Assembly: GCF_010091945.1 (NCBI RefSeq)
Contig: NZ_WVIE01000001.1
Location: forward strand, 186,001 to 250,000
DNA length: 64,000 nt
Source of the DNA: Myxacorys almedinensis A
GTDB taxonomy: Bacteria; Cyanobacteriota; Cyanobacteriia; Leptolyngbyales; Leptolyngbyaceae
Direction of reading: 5' to 3'
Part shown: positions 53,663 to 61,960 of the stretch, one piece after another
Position numbering within the stretch: the stretch's first letter is position 1
How the letters are laid out: each line of letters opens with the position of its first letter
Notes under the pieces: generated by a model
Database searches by the model: none
Told to the model about the DNA's origin: nothing
Seen by the model: only the letters and a program-made list of their open reading frames with translations
Made by a program: the position numbers and the translations under genes

Positions 53663-54748
53663 ATGGCACAGCATCGCATCACGCTTCTTCCTGGCGATGG
53701 GATTGGTCCTGAAATCATGGCAGTTGCCGTCAAGGTGCTGAAAACAGTCGGTCAAAAATTTGAGCTTGCGTTTGAATTTCAAGAAGCACTGATTGGAGGC
53801 GCAGCGATCGATGCCACAGGTGAACCGCTGCCTGCCGAAACCCTAGCCAAGTGCAAAGATAGCGATGCTGTGCTGCTAGCCGCGATCGGGGGATACAAGT
53901 GGGACACGCTACCCCGCCATCTCCGCCCCGAAACTGGGCTGCTCGGACTCCGCGCCGGACTCGGACTCTTCGCCAACCTCCGCCCCGCCATCATTCTGCC
54001 GCAACTGATCGATGCTTCGTCCCTCAAGCGAGACGTGGTTGAAGGCGTCGATATTATGGTCGTACGCGAACTGACGGGCGGGATTTATTTTGGTCAGCCC
54101 AGAGGCGTTTTCACGACCGAAATGGGCGAAAAGCGTGGTGTCAACACCATGGCATACACCGAATCTGAAATTGATCGCATCGGGCGAGTTGCCTTTGAAA
54201 CCGCCCAGAAACGTGGCAAAAAGCTTTGCTCTGTGGATAAAGCCAACGTGCTAGAAGTATCGCAACTGTGGCGCGATCGCATCACCGCCCTAGCCGCCGA
54301 TTATCCCGATGTAGCGCTTTCTCATCTCTATGTCGATAATGCCGCCATGCAGCTAGTCCGCGCTCCCAAGCAGTTTGATACGATCGTCACCAGCAATCTC
54401 TTCGGCGACATCCTATCTGATGCCGCTGCCATGCTGACGGGCAGCATTGGCATGCTACCTTCTGCAAGTTTGGGCACATCGGGTGCAGGCGTCTACGAAC
54501 CGGTTCATGGTTCCGCGCCAGACATCGCCGGACAGGATAGAGCAAATCCGTTAGCGCAGGTTTTGAGTGCCGCCATGATGCTGCGTTACACCCTACATCA
54601 GCCCGAAGCAGCACGCCATATCGAACAAGCAGTGCTTAAAGTATTGGATCAAGGCTATCGAACGGGAGACATTATGGCAGAAGGCAACACCCTGATTGGC
54701 TGTGAAGCGATGGGCAATGTCCTGATCAGCGCGCTATCCCAGGAATAG
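53663..54748 (+). CDS. leuB: 3-isopropylmalate dehydrogenase
   Basis: Oxidative decarboxylation in leucine biosynthesis (NAD+ dependent). 361 residues with [14 protein letters not shown], the substrate Arg segment [44 protein letters not shown] and [13 protein letters not shown]. Length and motifs are standard. The promoter region carries MITE-like copy E. The small hypothetical gene at 54911 follows after a 162-base gap. Confidence 0.98.
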   Translation: MAQHRITLLPGDGIGPEIMAVAVKVLKTVGQKFELAFEFQEALIGGAAIDATGEPLPAETLAKCKDSDAVLLAAIGGYKWDTLPRHLRPETGLLGLRAGLGLFANLRPAIILPQLIDASSLKRDVVEGVDIMVVRELTGGIYFGQPRGVFTTEMGEKRGVNTMAYTESEIDRIGRVAFETAQKRGKKLCSVDKANVLEVSQLWRDRITALAADYPDVALSHLYVDNAAMQLVRAPKQFDTIVTSNLFGDILSDAAAMLTGSIGMLPSASLGTSGAGVYEPVHGSAPDIAGQDRANPLAQVLSAAMMLRYTLHQPEAARHIEQAVLKVLDQGYRTGDIMAEGNTLIGCEAMGNVLISALSQE

Positions 54749-54910
54749 ATAAATCGTCAGGGCTAAATCCCCAATTTCGATCTGTCTCTATCGTTGGATA
54801 GGTCTTTTATCGTTCATATTTCATTTCTTTTGTCAATCATAGTCTTTAACAGTAGGATACACTCGGAACAAAACGTGAGGATAGAATCTGTGGTTAATGC
54901 TTTACCCAGG

Positions 54911-55156
54911 ATGGACACAGGAGCAGACGTGGATGATGGCAGCTTTGCGGCGTACCTCGACCCGATGGTGATTCGCTCGGCTCGCCAAATTTATGAAACC
55001 TATTATTCGGTACACCCAGAACTGACGGAGCCACCGCTTGGGGTTGCCATCAATCGGGTGACGCATCGCGGCAAACTGATCTTCACCAGAAAACCCGCTT
55101 TGCTTCCTCAAGAATGCTTCATTCCCTTCGATTTGATTCAATCAACGGCCTACTAG
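54911..55156 (+). CDS. Small hypothetical protein, 81 aa
   Basis: The ATG at 54911 (MDTGADVDDGSFAAYLDP) gives a compact acidic-then-basic protein; the track's start at 54794 adds a hydrophobic leader that looks like translated intergenic DNA, and a GTG at 54875 is also possible. No domain recognised and no membrane segment. Gene reality rests on an apparently balanced amino acid make-up and position in a collinear stretch with leuB. Confidence 0.5.
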   Translation: MDTGADVDDGSFAAYLDPMVIRSARQIYETYYSVHPELTEPPLGVAINRVTHRGKLIFTRKPALLPQECFIPFDLIQSTAY

Positions 55157-55288
55157 AGAGAACGAAGGGTAAGTAGAACCAGGGAGTAGAGTGGCCGTTA
55201 ACTCGGTAACTCATCCATAACTTTACGCTGGCTGTGGGGAAGATTAGAGGTTAAATTGTCCAATCGCTACCCCTAGCCGCTGTTTGTT

Positions 55289-56101
55289 ATGGAATTTTTT
55301 CTAGTGCTGCCTGCCTGCTTTATCGTGTTTGCGCTGGGTGCATCGATCGGTAGTTTTCTCAATGTGGTGGTTTATCGGCTTCCCGCCAAGTTATCCATCC
55401 TCTACCCGCCATCGCGCTGCCCCCACTGTTTGACGCGATTAAAGAAACATCACAATGTGCCTGTGTTAGGTTGGCTGTGGCTCAACGGCAAATGCAACCA
55501 CTGCAAAAGTCCGATTTCTAAGCGCTATCCGCTCGTTGAAGCTAGCACGGGGCTGATATTTTTACTTGTATTTCTAACGTTTGGTCTATCAGTTCAAACG
55601 ATTGGCTATTGGGCATTTCTCAGTTGGTTGGTCGCTCTTTCTATCATTGATTTGGATACGATGACTCTCCCAGAATCGTTGACTCGCTCAGGTCTGGTTG
55701 TGGGATTGGGATTTCAGCTTTTCTCAGGCTGGACGGTATCCGGATTCACGGGTGCAATTCAAAACCTGATGATGGGTGCGATCGCGGCGGTTCTCGGTAT
55801 CTGGTTGCTGGATATCATTGCGATCGTTGGCTCGGTTGTTTTCGGTCAGCAAGCGATGGGCGCAGGCGATTCTAAGCTGATGGCGATGATAGGCGCGTGG
55901 CTCGGTTGGAAATCGTTGCTGTTAGCCGGATTTCTAGCGTGTGCCTCCGGGGCGCTAGTGGGTGGCGGTGCGATCGCCCTGGGCATTTTGTCCCGTCGTC
56001 AACCCATGCCATTCGGTCCATTTCTAGCCTTGGGAGCCGCGATCGCTCTCTTCTACGGAGAACGGCTGATCTCTAGCTATTTGAGTCTGTTTCCAACCTA
56101 A
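55289..56101 (+). CDS. pilD: Prepilin peptidase/N-methyltransferase
   Basis: Cleaves the leader of type IV prepilins and methylates the new N-terminus. 270 residues; eight membrane segments. The N-terminal methyltransferase domain has the zinc-type pairs CPHC and CNHC, and the aspartyl protease carries its two catalytic aspartates in IIDLDTMTLPESL and GAGDSKLM. Type IV pili give twitching motility and DNA uptake in cyanobacteria. No pilus genes adjacent. Transcribed alone. Confidence 0.96.
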   Translation: MEFFLVLPACFIVFALGASIGSFLNVVVYRLPAKLSILYPPSRCPHCLTRLKKHHNVPVLGWLWLNGKCNHCKSPISKRYPLVEASTGLIFLLVFLTFGLSVQTIGYWAFLSWLVALSIIDLDTMTLPESLTRSGLVVGLGFQLFSGWTVSGFTGAIQNLMMGAIAAVLGIWLLDIIAIVGSVVFGQQAMGAGDSKLMAMIGAWLGWKSLLLAGFLACASGALVGGGAIALGILSRRQPMPFGPFLALGAAIALFYGERLISSYLSLFPT

Positions 56102-56168
56102 GGATGTGAAGCAACCTAAAGCGGTGCCCTTTTTCAACGCTTGTGCCACGATCACCCAAGCCTAGCCC

Positions 56169-57206
56169 TCACAGCCATTTCACGAACCAACGGGCAAACG
56201 CTTCGCCATCCCAGTTTTGCACCTCTACACGAGGCAACTCGAAGCAATTGCTCGTATGCACAACTTTGCTAGCCTTCGTAGAGCAAGCACAGGCAAAATC
56301 TGTTGTTCGCATAACATCAAGCGTCTGTGTATTGTAGTTGCCGTAAGGATAGGCAAAACTGCTGATAGAATACCCTAGCAGCGTTTCGAGGGCGGCTTTG
56401 CCTTGCTGAATTTCTTGCTGCTGCAAGGTTGCAGATAAGGTTGAAAGCGGCGGATGATAAACGGTATGTGCGCCAATCTCGATCAAACTTCCGTCCCCTA
56501 GCTGACGCACTTCTTCTGGCGAAAGAGAACGGTGAGTGAGACGAGTGGTAGACTCAATACCTGACCACGAGGCAAGTTGGGTAAGGAGGTTCTGCCGTTC
56601 TGGCTCAGGCAACGGAAAGCATAAGCGGCTCAGCGATCGGTAGATTGAGTGACGAATGGTTGGGTCGGCATTTGCAGCAGTGTAAATCGTCCACGTGCGA
56701 TCGCGCTCAAAATCGGCTTCAGAATAATCGGCAACCTCACCCAAATCCCATTCATAAACATCACCGCTAATTTCTAAACGCAACCGTTGCGGAAGATGCC
56801 CAGGCTGTAAAAACACACGCTCTAATGCATCCCACCAAAACTCTTGATTGCGGTTCCAATTTCCAGTAGGAACAAACATCGTTGCAGGAGCATTGTATTT
56901 TTCAAGCAGAGGCTTTGCAGTCAACAAATTATCTGCATAGCCATCATCAAAGGTGATGGCAACAGTTTGCTCTAGAGGCTTTCTCGCTTGAGCCATTTCT
57001 ACCATTTCTTGTAAAGGAAGAATGCGGCAATGGCGGCTCAAAACTTCAAGCTGCTCGGAGAAATGACGAGGTGAGACACACACGCGACATGGGTCATTCG
57101 GTGGCTCATCAATGCGGTGATACATCAGGATAATGCCTCCTGAGATGAGCCGATTTTTAATCGTATCGGTTACGCGCTGCAATTTTCCAAGTCCGGGAAT
57201 TCTCAT
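56169..57206 (-). CDS. Polysaccharide deacetylase family protein (NodB-like)
   Basis: 345 residues. Carbohydrate esterase 4 fold: MYHRI, the catalytic and metal-binding FDDGYADN (motif 1), and GAHTVYHPPL (motif 2, H-x3-H type). There is an insertion (about 150-230) between the motifs with an acidic region. No signal peptide was seen, so it could be cytoplasmic or a polysaccharide-modifying enzyme in the exopolysaccharide pathway; its substrate is unknown. It converges with pilD. Confidence 0.9.
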   Translation of the reverse strand: MRIPGLGKLQRVTDTIKNRLISGGIILMYHRIDEPPNDPCRVCVSPRHFSEQLEVLSRHCRILPLQEMVEMAQARKPLEQTVAITFDDGYADNLLTAKPLLEKYNAPATMFVPTGNWNRNQEFWWDALERVFLQPGHLPQRLRLEISGDVYEWDLGEVADYSEADFERDRTWTIYTAANADPTIRHSIYRSLSRLCFPLPEPERQNLLTQLASWSGIESTTRLTHRSLSPEEVRQLGDGSLIEIGAHTVYHPPLSTLSATLQQQEIQQGKAALETLLGYSISSFAYPYGNYNTQTLDVMRTTDFACACSTKASKVVHTSNCFELPRVEVQNWDGEAFARWFVKWL

Positions 57207-57521
57207 GGCTCATCTCACAGCTTTTTAAGCGTGCGTAATTGTTGAAAAGCAGAATCTAACCATAGATATATTGGCAGAGACTTTTATAAGTAAGCTCTAA
57301 ACAAAGCGAATTCTTTAAGACACCTTGCTGAGTTATAAAGTTTTTGAAAGGTATGCGATGAGGAGGGCTGTTTTGTGCTTTTAGAAGAAAATTTATTTTT
57401 TATCAAATCTTTCGGAGTTGCGCCTTGCACCGATCGCGGCACTCCTCCAGAAATCGGCAGACCACAATAGTAGAATGACCAAATCGAGTAATGAATTTGT
57501 GAAGGCTCGGTAGGTCAGCTT
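57207..57521. other. Intergenic region between the deacetylase and the DUF4340 gene
   Basis: AT-rich divergent region with no gene found. It contains promoters for both flanking genes and an SD-like GTAGGT near the DUF4340 start. Confidence 0.45.
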
Positions 57522-58313
57522 ATGAAATTTCAACGCACGTCCCTGATTCTAATTTTCCTTGCCTTGGCGTTTGGTGGAGTCGTTTATTATTACGAGTTTG
57601 GGCAGCCTCAGCGCGAGGAGGCAACGTTAGACTCAACGCCTATTTTCAATTTTGCAGAGGCAGACATCACGAGCTTTACGGTGAAAACCTCGGATCAGCC
57701 TACCCTGACGTTTGAGAGGCAAGTGGGAGTGACGCCTGCAGTGTGGCAGATGAGAACGCCAGAAACCACGCAAGCTGATGATGGTGCGGTGGCGTTTTTG
57801 CTAAACCTGCTGGCAACCGGAAGGAGCGATCGTATCCTCTCTGTTGCCCCCAACCGCAAAGCAGAGTTTGGACTCGATCAACCCTCCGCTACTGTTGAAA
57901 TCAAACTTGCGAATCAAGAGACGCATCAATTCGTTCTCGGCAAACCTAACTTTAATCGCAGCTTTTTGTATGCTTTAGCCGATCCGCCTGTCAATACTAA
58001 TCAAGATTTGGCGGTGCTGCTCGTGCCGATCGACGCTCAAAACGCCGTTGATCGCCCGTTGGCTGAATGGAAAAAAGAAAAACCCAAGCCTACTCCGAAC
58101 GCCTCACCGAGTCTTGCCCCGTCAGGCAATGTCAATCCAAATGTCAATCCAAATGTCAATCCAAATGTCAATCCAAATGCCAATCCATCGGTTCGCCCAT
58201 CGGTTAGCGCCCCTCCGAGTCCATCGGTTAGTGCTTCTCCGAGTCCATCGGCGGCTCCGCAAAGCAGCGCCAGTCCTGCTGCCTCTACCCCGTCATCCCC
58301 GCGATCGCAATGA
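57522..58313 (+). CDS. DUF4340 domain protein with repetitive Asn/Pro/Ser tail
   Basis: 263 residues. N-terminal membrane anchor (about 7-24), DUF4340 beta-rich region (about 40-185), and a low-complexity tail built from NPNV repeats and PSVSA units (about 190-263). Function unknown; in other bacteria DUF4340 accompanies ABC-type gliding/exopolysaccharide genes. The tail is encoded by tandem DNA repeats. Its stop overlaps the purU start as ATGA, so the two are translationally coupled. Confidence 0.85.
   Translation: MKFQRTSLILIFLALAFGGVVYYYEFGQPQREEATLDSTPIFNFAEADITSFTVKTSDQPTLTFERQVGVTPAVWQMRTPETTQADDGAVAFLLNLLATGRSDRILSVAPNRKAEFGLDQPSATVEIKLANQETHQFVLGKPNFNRSFLYALADPPVNTNQDLAVLLVPIDAQNAVDRPLAEWKKEKPKPTPNASPSLAPSGNVNPNVNPNVNPNVNPNANPSVRPSVSAPPSPSVSASPSPSAAPQSSASPAASTPSSPRSQ
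58131..58178. repeat. 12-bp in-frame tandem repeat (4 perfect copies)
   Basis: GTCAATCCAAAT four times, followed by a degenerate GCCAATCCATCG. It encodes V-N-P-N units in the DUF4340 tail; being a multiple of three, copy changes keep the frame. Confidence 0.95.
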
Positions 58314-59164
58314 CCTTTCCAACGGCTACTCTGCTCATTTCCTGCCCCGATCAAAAAGGCTTGGTCGCTAAAATTGCTAGTTTCATCTACTCCAATGGTG
58401 GCAATATTATTCACGCTGACCAGCACACAGACTTTTCGGCAGGGCTATTTCTCAACCGGATTGAGTGGCAGTTAGCAGGATTTCAGTTGCCCCGTGCGGT
58501 GATCGAGCCAGCCTTTCAAGCGATTGCCACTCCCCTCAACGCAACGTGGCAACTCCACTTTTCAGACACCACGCCTCGGATCGCTCTTTGGGTGAGTAAG
58601 CAGGATCACTGTCTGTTCGATTTGCTGTGGCGTCAGCGATCGGGTGAATTGCAAGCAGACATTCCCCTGATTCTGAGCAATCATGAAAAACTAGGCGCGA
58701 TCGCAGAACAATTTGGCATCGATTTTCATCACCATGCGATCGCTAAAGAAACCAAAGCAGAACAAGAAGCCAAACAGTTAGAACTCTTAGAGAAATACAA
58801 CATCGATTTAGTGGTTTTGGCAAAATATATGCAGGTGCTAAGTCCTAATTTCGTTGCTCAATTTCCGACCATAATTAACATTCATCACTCGTTTTTACCT
58901 GCCTTTGCAGGCGCAAACCCCTATGAGAGAGCATTTGAGCGTGGCGTAAAGATTATCGGCGCAACGGCGCACTATGTCACCGAAGATTTGGATGAAGGAC
59001 CAATCATTGAACAAGATGTGGTGCGGGTCAGCCACCGAGACAACACCGCCGATTTGATTCGCAAAGGAAAAGATTTAGAGCGCGTTGTTTTAGCAAGAGC
59101 AGTACGGCTACATTTGCAAAATCGTGTCTTGGTTTATGGAAATCGTACCGTCATCTTTGGATAA
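58310..59164 (+). CDS. purU: Formyltetrahydrofolate deformylase
   Basis: Hydrolyses 10-formyl-THF to formate and THF, balancing one-carbon units. 284 residues. N-terminal ACT domain (ATLLISCPDQKGLVAKIASF) and C-terminal formyl transferase fold with INIHHSFLPAFAGANPYERAFERGVKIIGATAHYVTEDLDEGPIIEQD. The start ATG overlaps the stop of the DUF4340 gene (ATGA). The terminator at 59185 is shared with the convergent thioredoxin-like gene. Confidence 0.97.
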   Translation: MTFPTATLLISCPDQKGLVAKIASFIYSNGGNIIHADQHTDFSAGLFLNRIEWQLAGFQLPRAVIEPAFQAIATPLNATWQLHFSDTTPRIALWVSKQDHCLFDLLWRQRSGELQADIPLILSNHEKLGAIAEQFGIDFHHHAIAKETKAEQEAKQLELLEKYNIDLVVLAKYMQVLSPNFVAQFPTIINIHHSFLPAFAGANPYERAFERGVKIIGATAHYVTEDLDEGPIIEQDVVRVSHRDNTADLIRKGKDLERVVLARAVRLHLQNRVLVYGNRTVIFG

Positions 59165-59184
59165 CGTATACCTATTTTTGGGTG

Positions 59185-59224
59185 AAACTAACGCTTCAGT
59201 CTGCATAGACCAAAGCGTTAGTTT
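59185..59224. terminator. Bidirectional terminator between purU and the thioredoxin-like gene
   Basis: Perfect 12-base stem AAACTAACGCTT / AAGCGTTAGTTT with a 16-base loop, between two convergent genes. Confidence 0.75.
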
Positions 59225-59254
59225 ATGCGAGTCAATTGGTGAACTCTACCTATT

Positions 59255-59572
59255 CTATGAATTGTTCAACACACCTTGTAACTTCGTCCGAAACTCTCCT
59301 TTTGGATGCCCGCCTTTCACCTCACCGATGATGGTGAACGCACCTTCCGGCGAATCACAAACAATATAGGTCGGCCATCCCATCTCAGATTTATCCGGAT
59401 ATTGAGCTAAAAGAACACTGCGATATTTGCGATAGGTTGCGGTGTCTTGCATCTTTACATCAATAAATTGAAGCCCCAGTTCTTCAGCAACTTTTTGATC
59501 GTAAAATGCCATTTTGTGACAAATGCCACAATCTTCAGAAGAAAACTTGATTACTGCGCGAGTCATAGCCAC
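59255..59572 (-). CDS. Thioredoxin-like protein with CGIC motif
   Basis: 105 residues with a thioredoxin fold: active-site motif EDCGICHKM, cis-Pro region GWPTYIVC and a terminal helix. It is a variant of the WCGPC motif (CGIC), consistent with a small redox or disulfide exchange protein; partner unknown. The start may be the second Met (59566). Convergent with purU. Confidence 0.85.
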   Translation of the reverse strand: MAMTRAVIKFSSEDCGICHKMAFYDQKVAEELGLQFIDVKMQDTATYRKYRSVLLAQYPDKSEMGWPTYIVCDSPEGAFTIIGEVKGGHPKGEFRTKLQGVLNNS

Positions 59573-59726
59573 TTTACATACAAATCTGCACTAGTCAGCG
59601 TAAAGGATTACAGAATTTTTCAAAACGGTTTTAGCAAAATTCTTTAGAGTTGGCTTTCTAGCGCCAGAACATCGCGCGCAAAGCAGGGATAATAAGCCTA
59701 TCTATCCTTTGCTTCATAAATGCCTT

Positions 59727-60293
59727 ATGCTCCGTAAACTTCCCTTAGGAATGCTGCTCCTGTGTGCGGGTGGCGTTGTCACCGTTGTTGGGATTGCTGC
59801 TTATCTTCTTGACTATGCCGCCCTGAACATGGTCGGCTTTTTCTATGGCATTCCGCTCTTTTTAGGGGGAGTCGCCCTCAAAATTACTGAGTTAAAGCCT
59901 GTGCCGTTCATGGCTCAGACAACGCCAGAGGTTTTAGCACTGCGAGAACAGCAAGCAACCAGCACCCAGACCCAGATTCTCAACGATGTGACCCGTTACC
60001 GCTATGGGCAGAAAGCGCATTTTGACAGCGCTTTGAATTATCTCGGACTTAGCCCTATCGAAAAACAACGTCCTGAACTGGCGGCAGTGCGCGAAGAATC
60101 TAGAAATGGAGCCTATACACTGGTGCTTTTGTTTGATTCTGCCTATCTCTCTTTTGACCTGTGGAAGCAGCGCCAGGACAAAATGACGAATTTTTTCGGT
60201 CCGGGAGTAAAGGTGGAGTTGGCGCAGCCGGATGAAGATGAGGTAGAAGTTTCAATTATTGCTGCGCCTGCGATCGCGGCTACAGTCGAGTAA
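59727..60293 (+). CDS. DUF2854 family protein
   Basis: 188 residues from the ATG at 59727 (MLRKLPLGMLL). Two membrane segments (about 10-30, 35-55), then a soluble DUF2854 part including PEVLALREQQATSTQTQILNDVTRYRYGQ and the C-terminal KMTNFFGPGVKVEL. The family is restricted to oxygenic phototrophs and found with thylakoids; function unknown. The track's start adds six residues from a TTG. Confidence 0.85.
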   Translation: MLRKLPLGMLLLCAGGVVTVVGIAAYLLDYAALNMVGFFYGIPLFLGGVALKITELKPVPFMAQTTPEVLALREQQATSTQTQILNDVTRYRYGQKAHFDSALNYLGLSPIEKQRPELAAVREESRNGAYTLVLLFDSAYLSFDLWKQRQDKMTNFFGPGVKVELAQPDEDEVEVSIIAAPAIAATVE

Positions 60294-60313
60294 CTGACCA
60301 GCGCAGGATGGCA

Positions 60314-60343
60314 CGCCTATCTATCTTGTTTCAAACATAGGCG
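60314..60343. terminator. Possible bidirectional terminator hairpin
   Basis: CGCCTAT / ATAGGCG with a 16-base loop between convergent DUF2854 and CRR7 genes; weak U-tract. Confidence 0.4.
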
Positions 60344-60349
60344 GTGTTC

Positions 60350-60607
60350 TCACTTTTCTAGGCGCACAGCATACCACTGCAAATACTGACCTGGAGCCAG
60401 ATCCAACTCATAGGTTGTGTTAATTAAGTAGGTGACTTGCTCATCTACGGTGGCAAATTGCTGTAAGTCTATCGGCAAATCATCGGGGTGAGAAGACAGC
60501 CGCGATCGTAGCTTCTGCCCTAATTCTTCTACTGACAAAATTTGCTCTGGCTGGTTTGTTTCCAGCACCACAAAATAATCTTCTTGATACATCAATGAAT
60601 TTGGCAT
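60350..60607 (-). CDS. Chlororespiratory reduction 7 (CRR7) family protein
   Basis: 85 residues, soluble. The N-terminus NSLMYQEDYFVVLETNQPEQIL is the family's most recognisable part. CRR7 in plants is needed for stability of subcomplex A of chloroplast NDH-1; cyanobacterial homologues are presumed to serve the NDH-1 complex. I recognise the family by sequence pattern; confirmation needs a profile search. Confidence 0.8.
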   Translation of the reverse strand: MPNSLMYQEDYFVVLETNQPEQILSVEELGQKLRSRLSSHPDDLPIDLQQFATVDEQVTYLINTTYELDLAPGQYLQWYAVRLEK

Positions 60608-60755
60608 CGGCTCTTATCGCAGGTTCAACAGGTTCCATTGAGAGGCTTTTCCCAGGCTCTCAAATCCCCCGCAAGTGGGAACCGAAAGCGCTTTCCCGTA
60701 TGATATCTAGAATACATTACTGCTTCAATGCTCTTTCAAAAGGAATCGTGCTGCT

Positions 60756-61715
60756 ATGCCGGGATCTGTCCGTCTGATTTTTAATCCTGTGGCGGGTCAG
60801 GGTGACCCCGACCAAGAGCTAGCCCTGATCAAGACTCTACTAGCTGATCTCAATCTAGAAGTGTGTGTGACCTCCAAAGAGATAGGAGCCGATGCCCTTG
60901 CCGAAGAAGCCGTTCAGCAGGGTGTTGATGCCGTGATTGCTTCGGGCGGAGATGGCACATTATCTGCGGCAGCCAAGGCGCTGATGGGAACGGGTATTCC
61001 CCTAGGTGTGATCGCGCGGGGAACAGCAAATGCCTTTGCCAATGCCCTAGAAATCCCAACCACGATCGAGGGAGCTTGCAAAACAATTTTGCACCAGTAC
61101 ACGCAGAAAATTGATATTGCATCTTGCAATGGTCAGCCCATGGTCTTGCTTGCTGGCATTGGCTTTGAGGCAGAGACGGTTGAGAAAGCAAATCGGGAAG
61201 CGAAAAATCGGTTTGGCATTTTGGCTTATGTTCTGGCGGGGTTGAGACAGTTGCGCGACATGGAACAGTTTGAAGCTGAAGTTGAAACCGATGACAAGGT
61301 GATTTCGTTTAGTGCGTCTGCTTTGACGGTGGCAAACGCCGCTCCCGCAACTTCTGTACTGGCGCAGGGTCCGTCAGGGTTGGTGGTGGATGATGGGTTG
61401 CTGGATCTGACGATCGTAGCGCCAACCAATCGGGCTAGCGCCATCACTGCGACCTACCATCTCTTTCAGTCGGCAATCAGCGGCAACCCTTCTGACCGCG
61501 ACGATATTGGATATGTGCGATCGCGCCGCTTTAAGGTCACGACCCATCCGCCTCAGAAGGTGGTTCTCGATGGCGAAATGATTGGGACAACGCCTGTTGA
61601 TATTGAATGCATCCCCGCCGGTTTGACGGTGTTTCTGCCCTCGCCCAACGAGGACGCGATCGCCACCGAGAAACTGGATGGATTGCCTGACTTAGTGATC
61701 GAATCCAAAGATTAG
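60756..61715 (+). CDS. YegS/DagK-type lipid kinase
   Basis: 319 residues of the diacylglycerol kinase catalytic family: FNPVAGQGDPDQEL, the nucleotide-binding ASGGDGTLSAAAKAL and ARGTANAFANAL, and a C-terminal VVLDGEMIGTTPVDIE segment. Family members phosphorylate lipids such as diacylglycerol or phosphatidylglycerol. Start ATG 60756. It follows the divergent CRR7 gene and is separated by about 245 bases from the kinase that closes the window. Confidence 0.92.
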   Translation: MPGSVRLIFNPVAGQGDPDQELALIKTLLADLNLEVCVTSKEIGADALAEEAVQQGVDAVIASGGDGTLSAAAKALMGTGIPLGVIARGTANAFANALEIPTTIEGACKTILHQYTQKIDIASCNGQPMVLLAGIGFEAETVEKANREAKNRFGILAYVLAGLRQLRDMEQFEAEVETDDKVISFSASALTVANAAPATSVLAQGPSGLVVDDGLLDLTIVAPTNRASAITATYHLFQSAISGNPSDRDDIGYVRSRRFKVTTHPPQKVVLDGEMIGTTPVDIECIPAGLTVFLPSPNEDAIATEKLDGLPDLVIESKD

Positions 61716-61960
61716 CGGTTTTCCTCGCTAGAATGCTCAAGCGATGCAGTATATAAAGAATAGGGCTGATCTAGTCCAGAGGATAGATAGGAGCAACCTT
61801 CTGCCTACTTTAGGGCAAAATTTTGCTCTCTACACTTAATAACGAGGTATCGTAATCACGACCCTCTATAAAAACTACTCTCTGTGAACCTGGAGTAACA
61901 GAGCGGAAATTACTAGATTCAGGGCAATTTTCGCGACATACGGTCAATGTAGGACATCGA

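Noticed and set aside
58131-58178. CRISPR array
   Set aside because: The repeats are head-to-tail 12-mers within a coding frame without spacers, so they are a coding tandem repeat.
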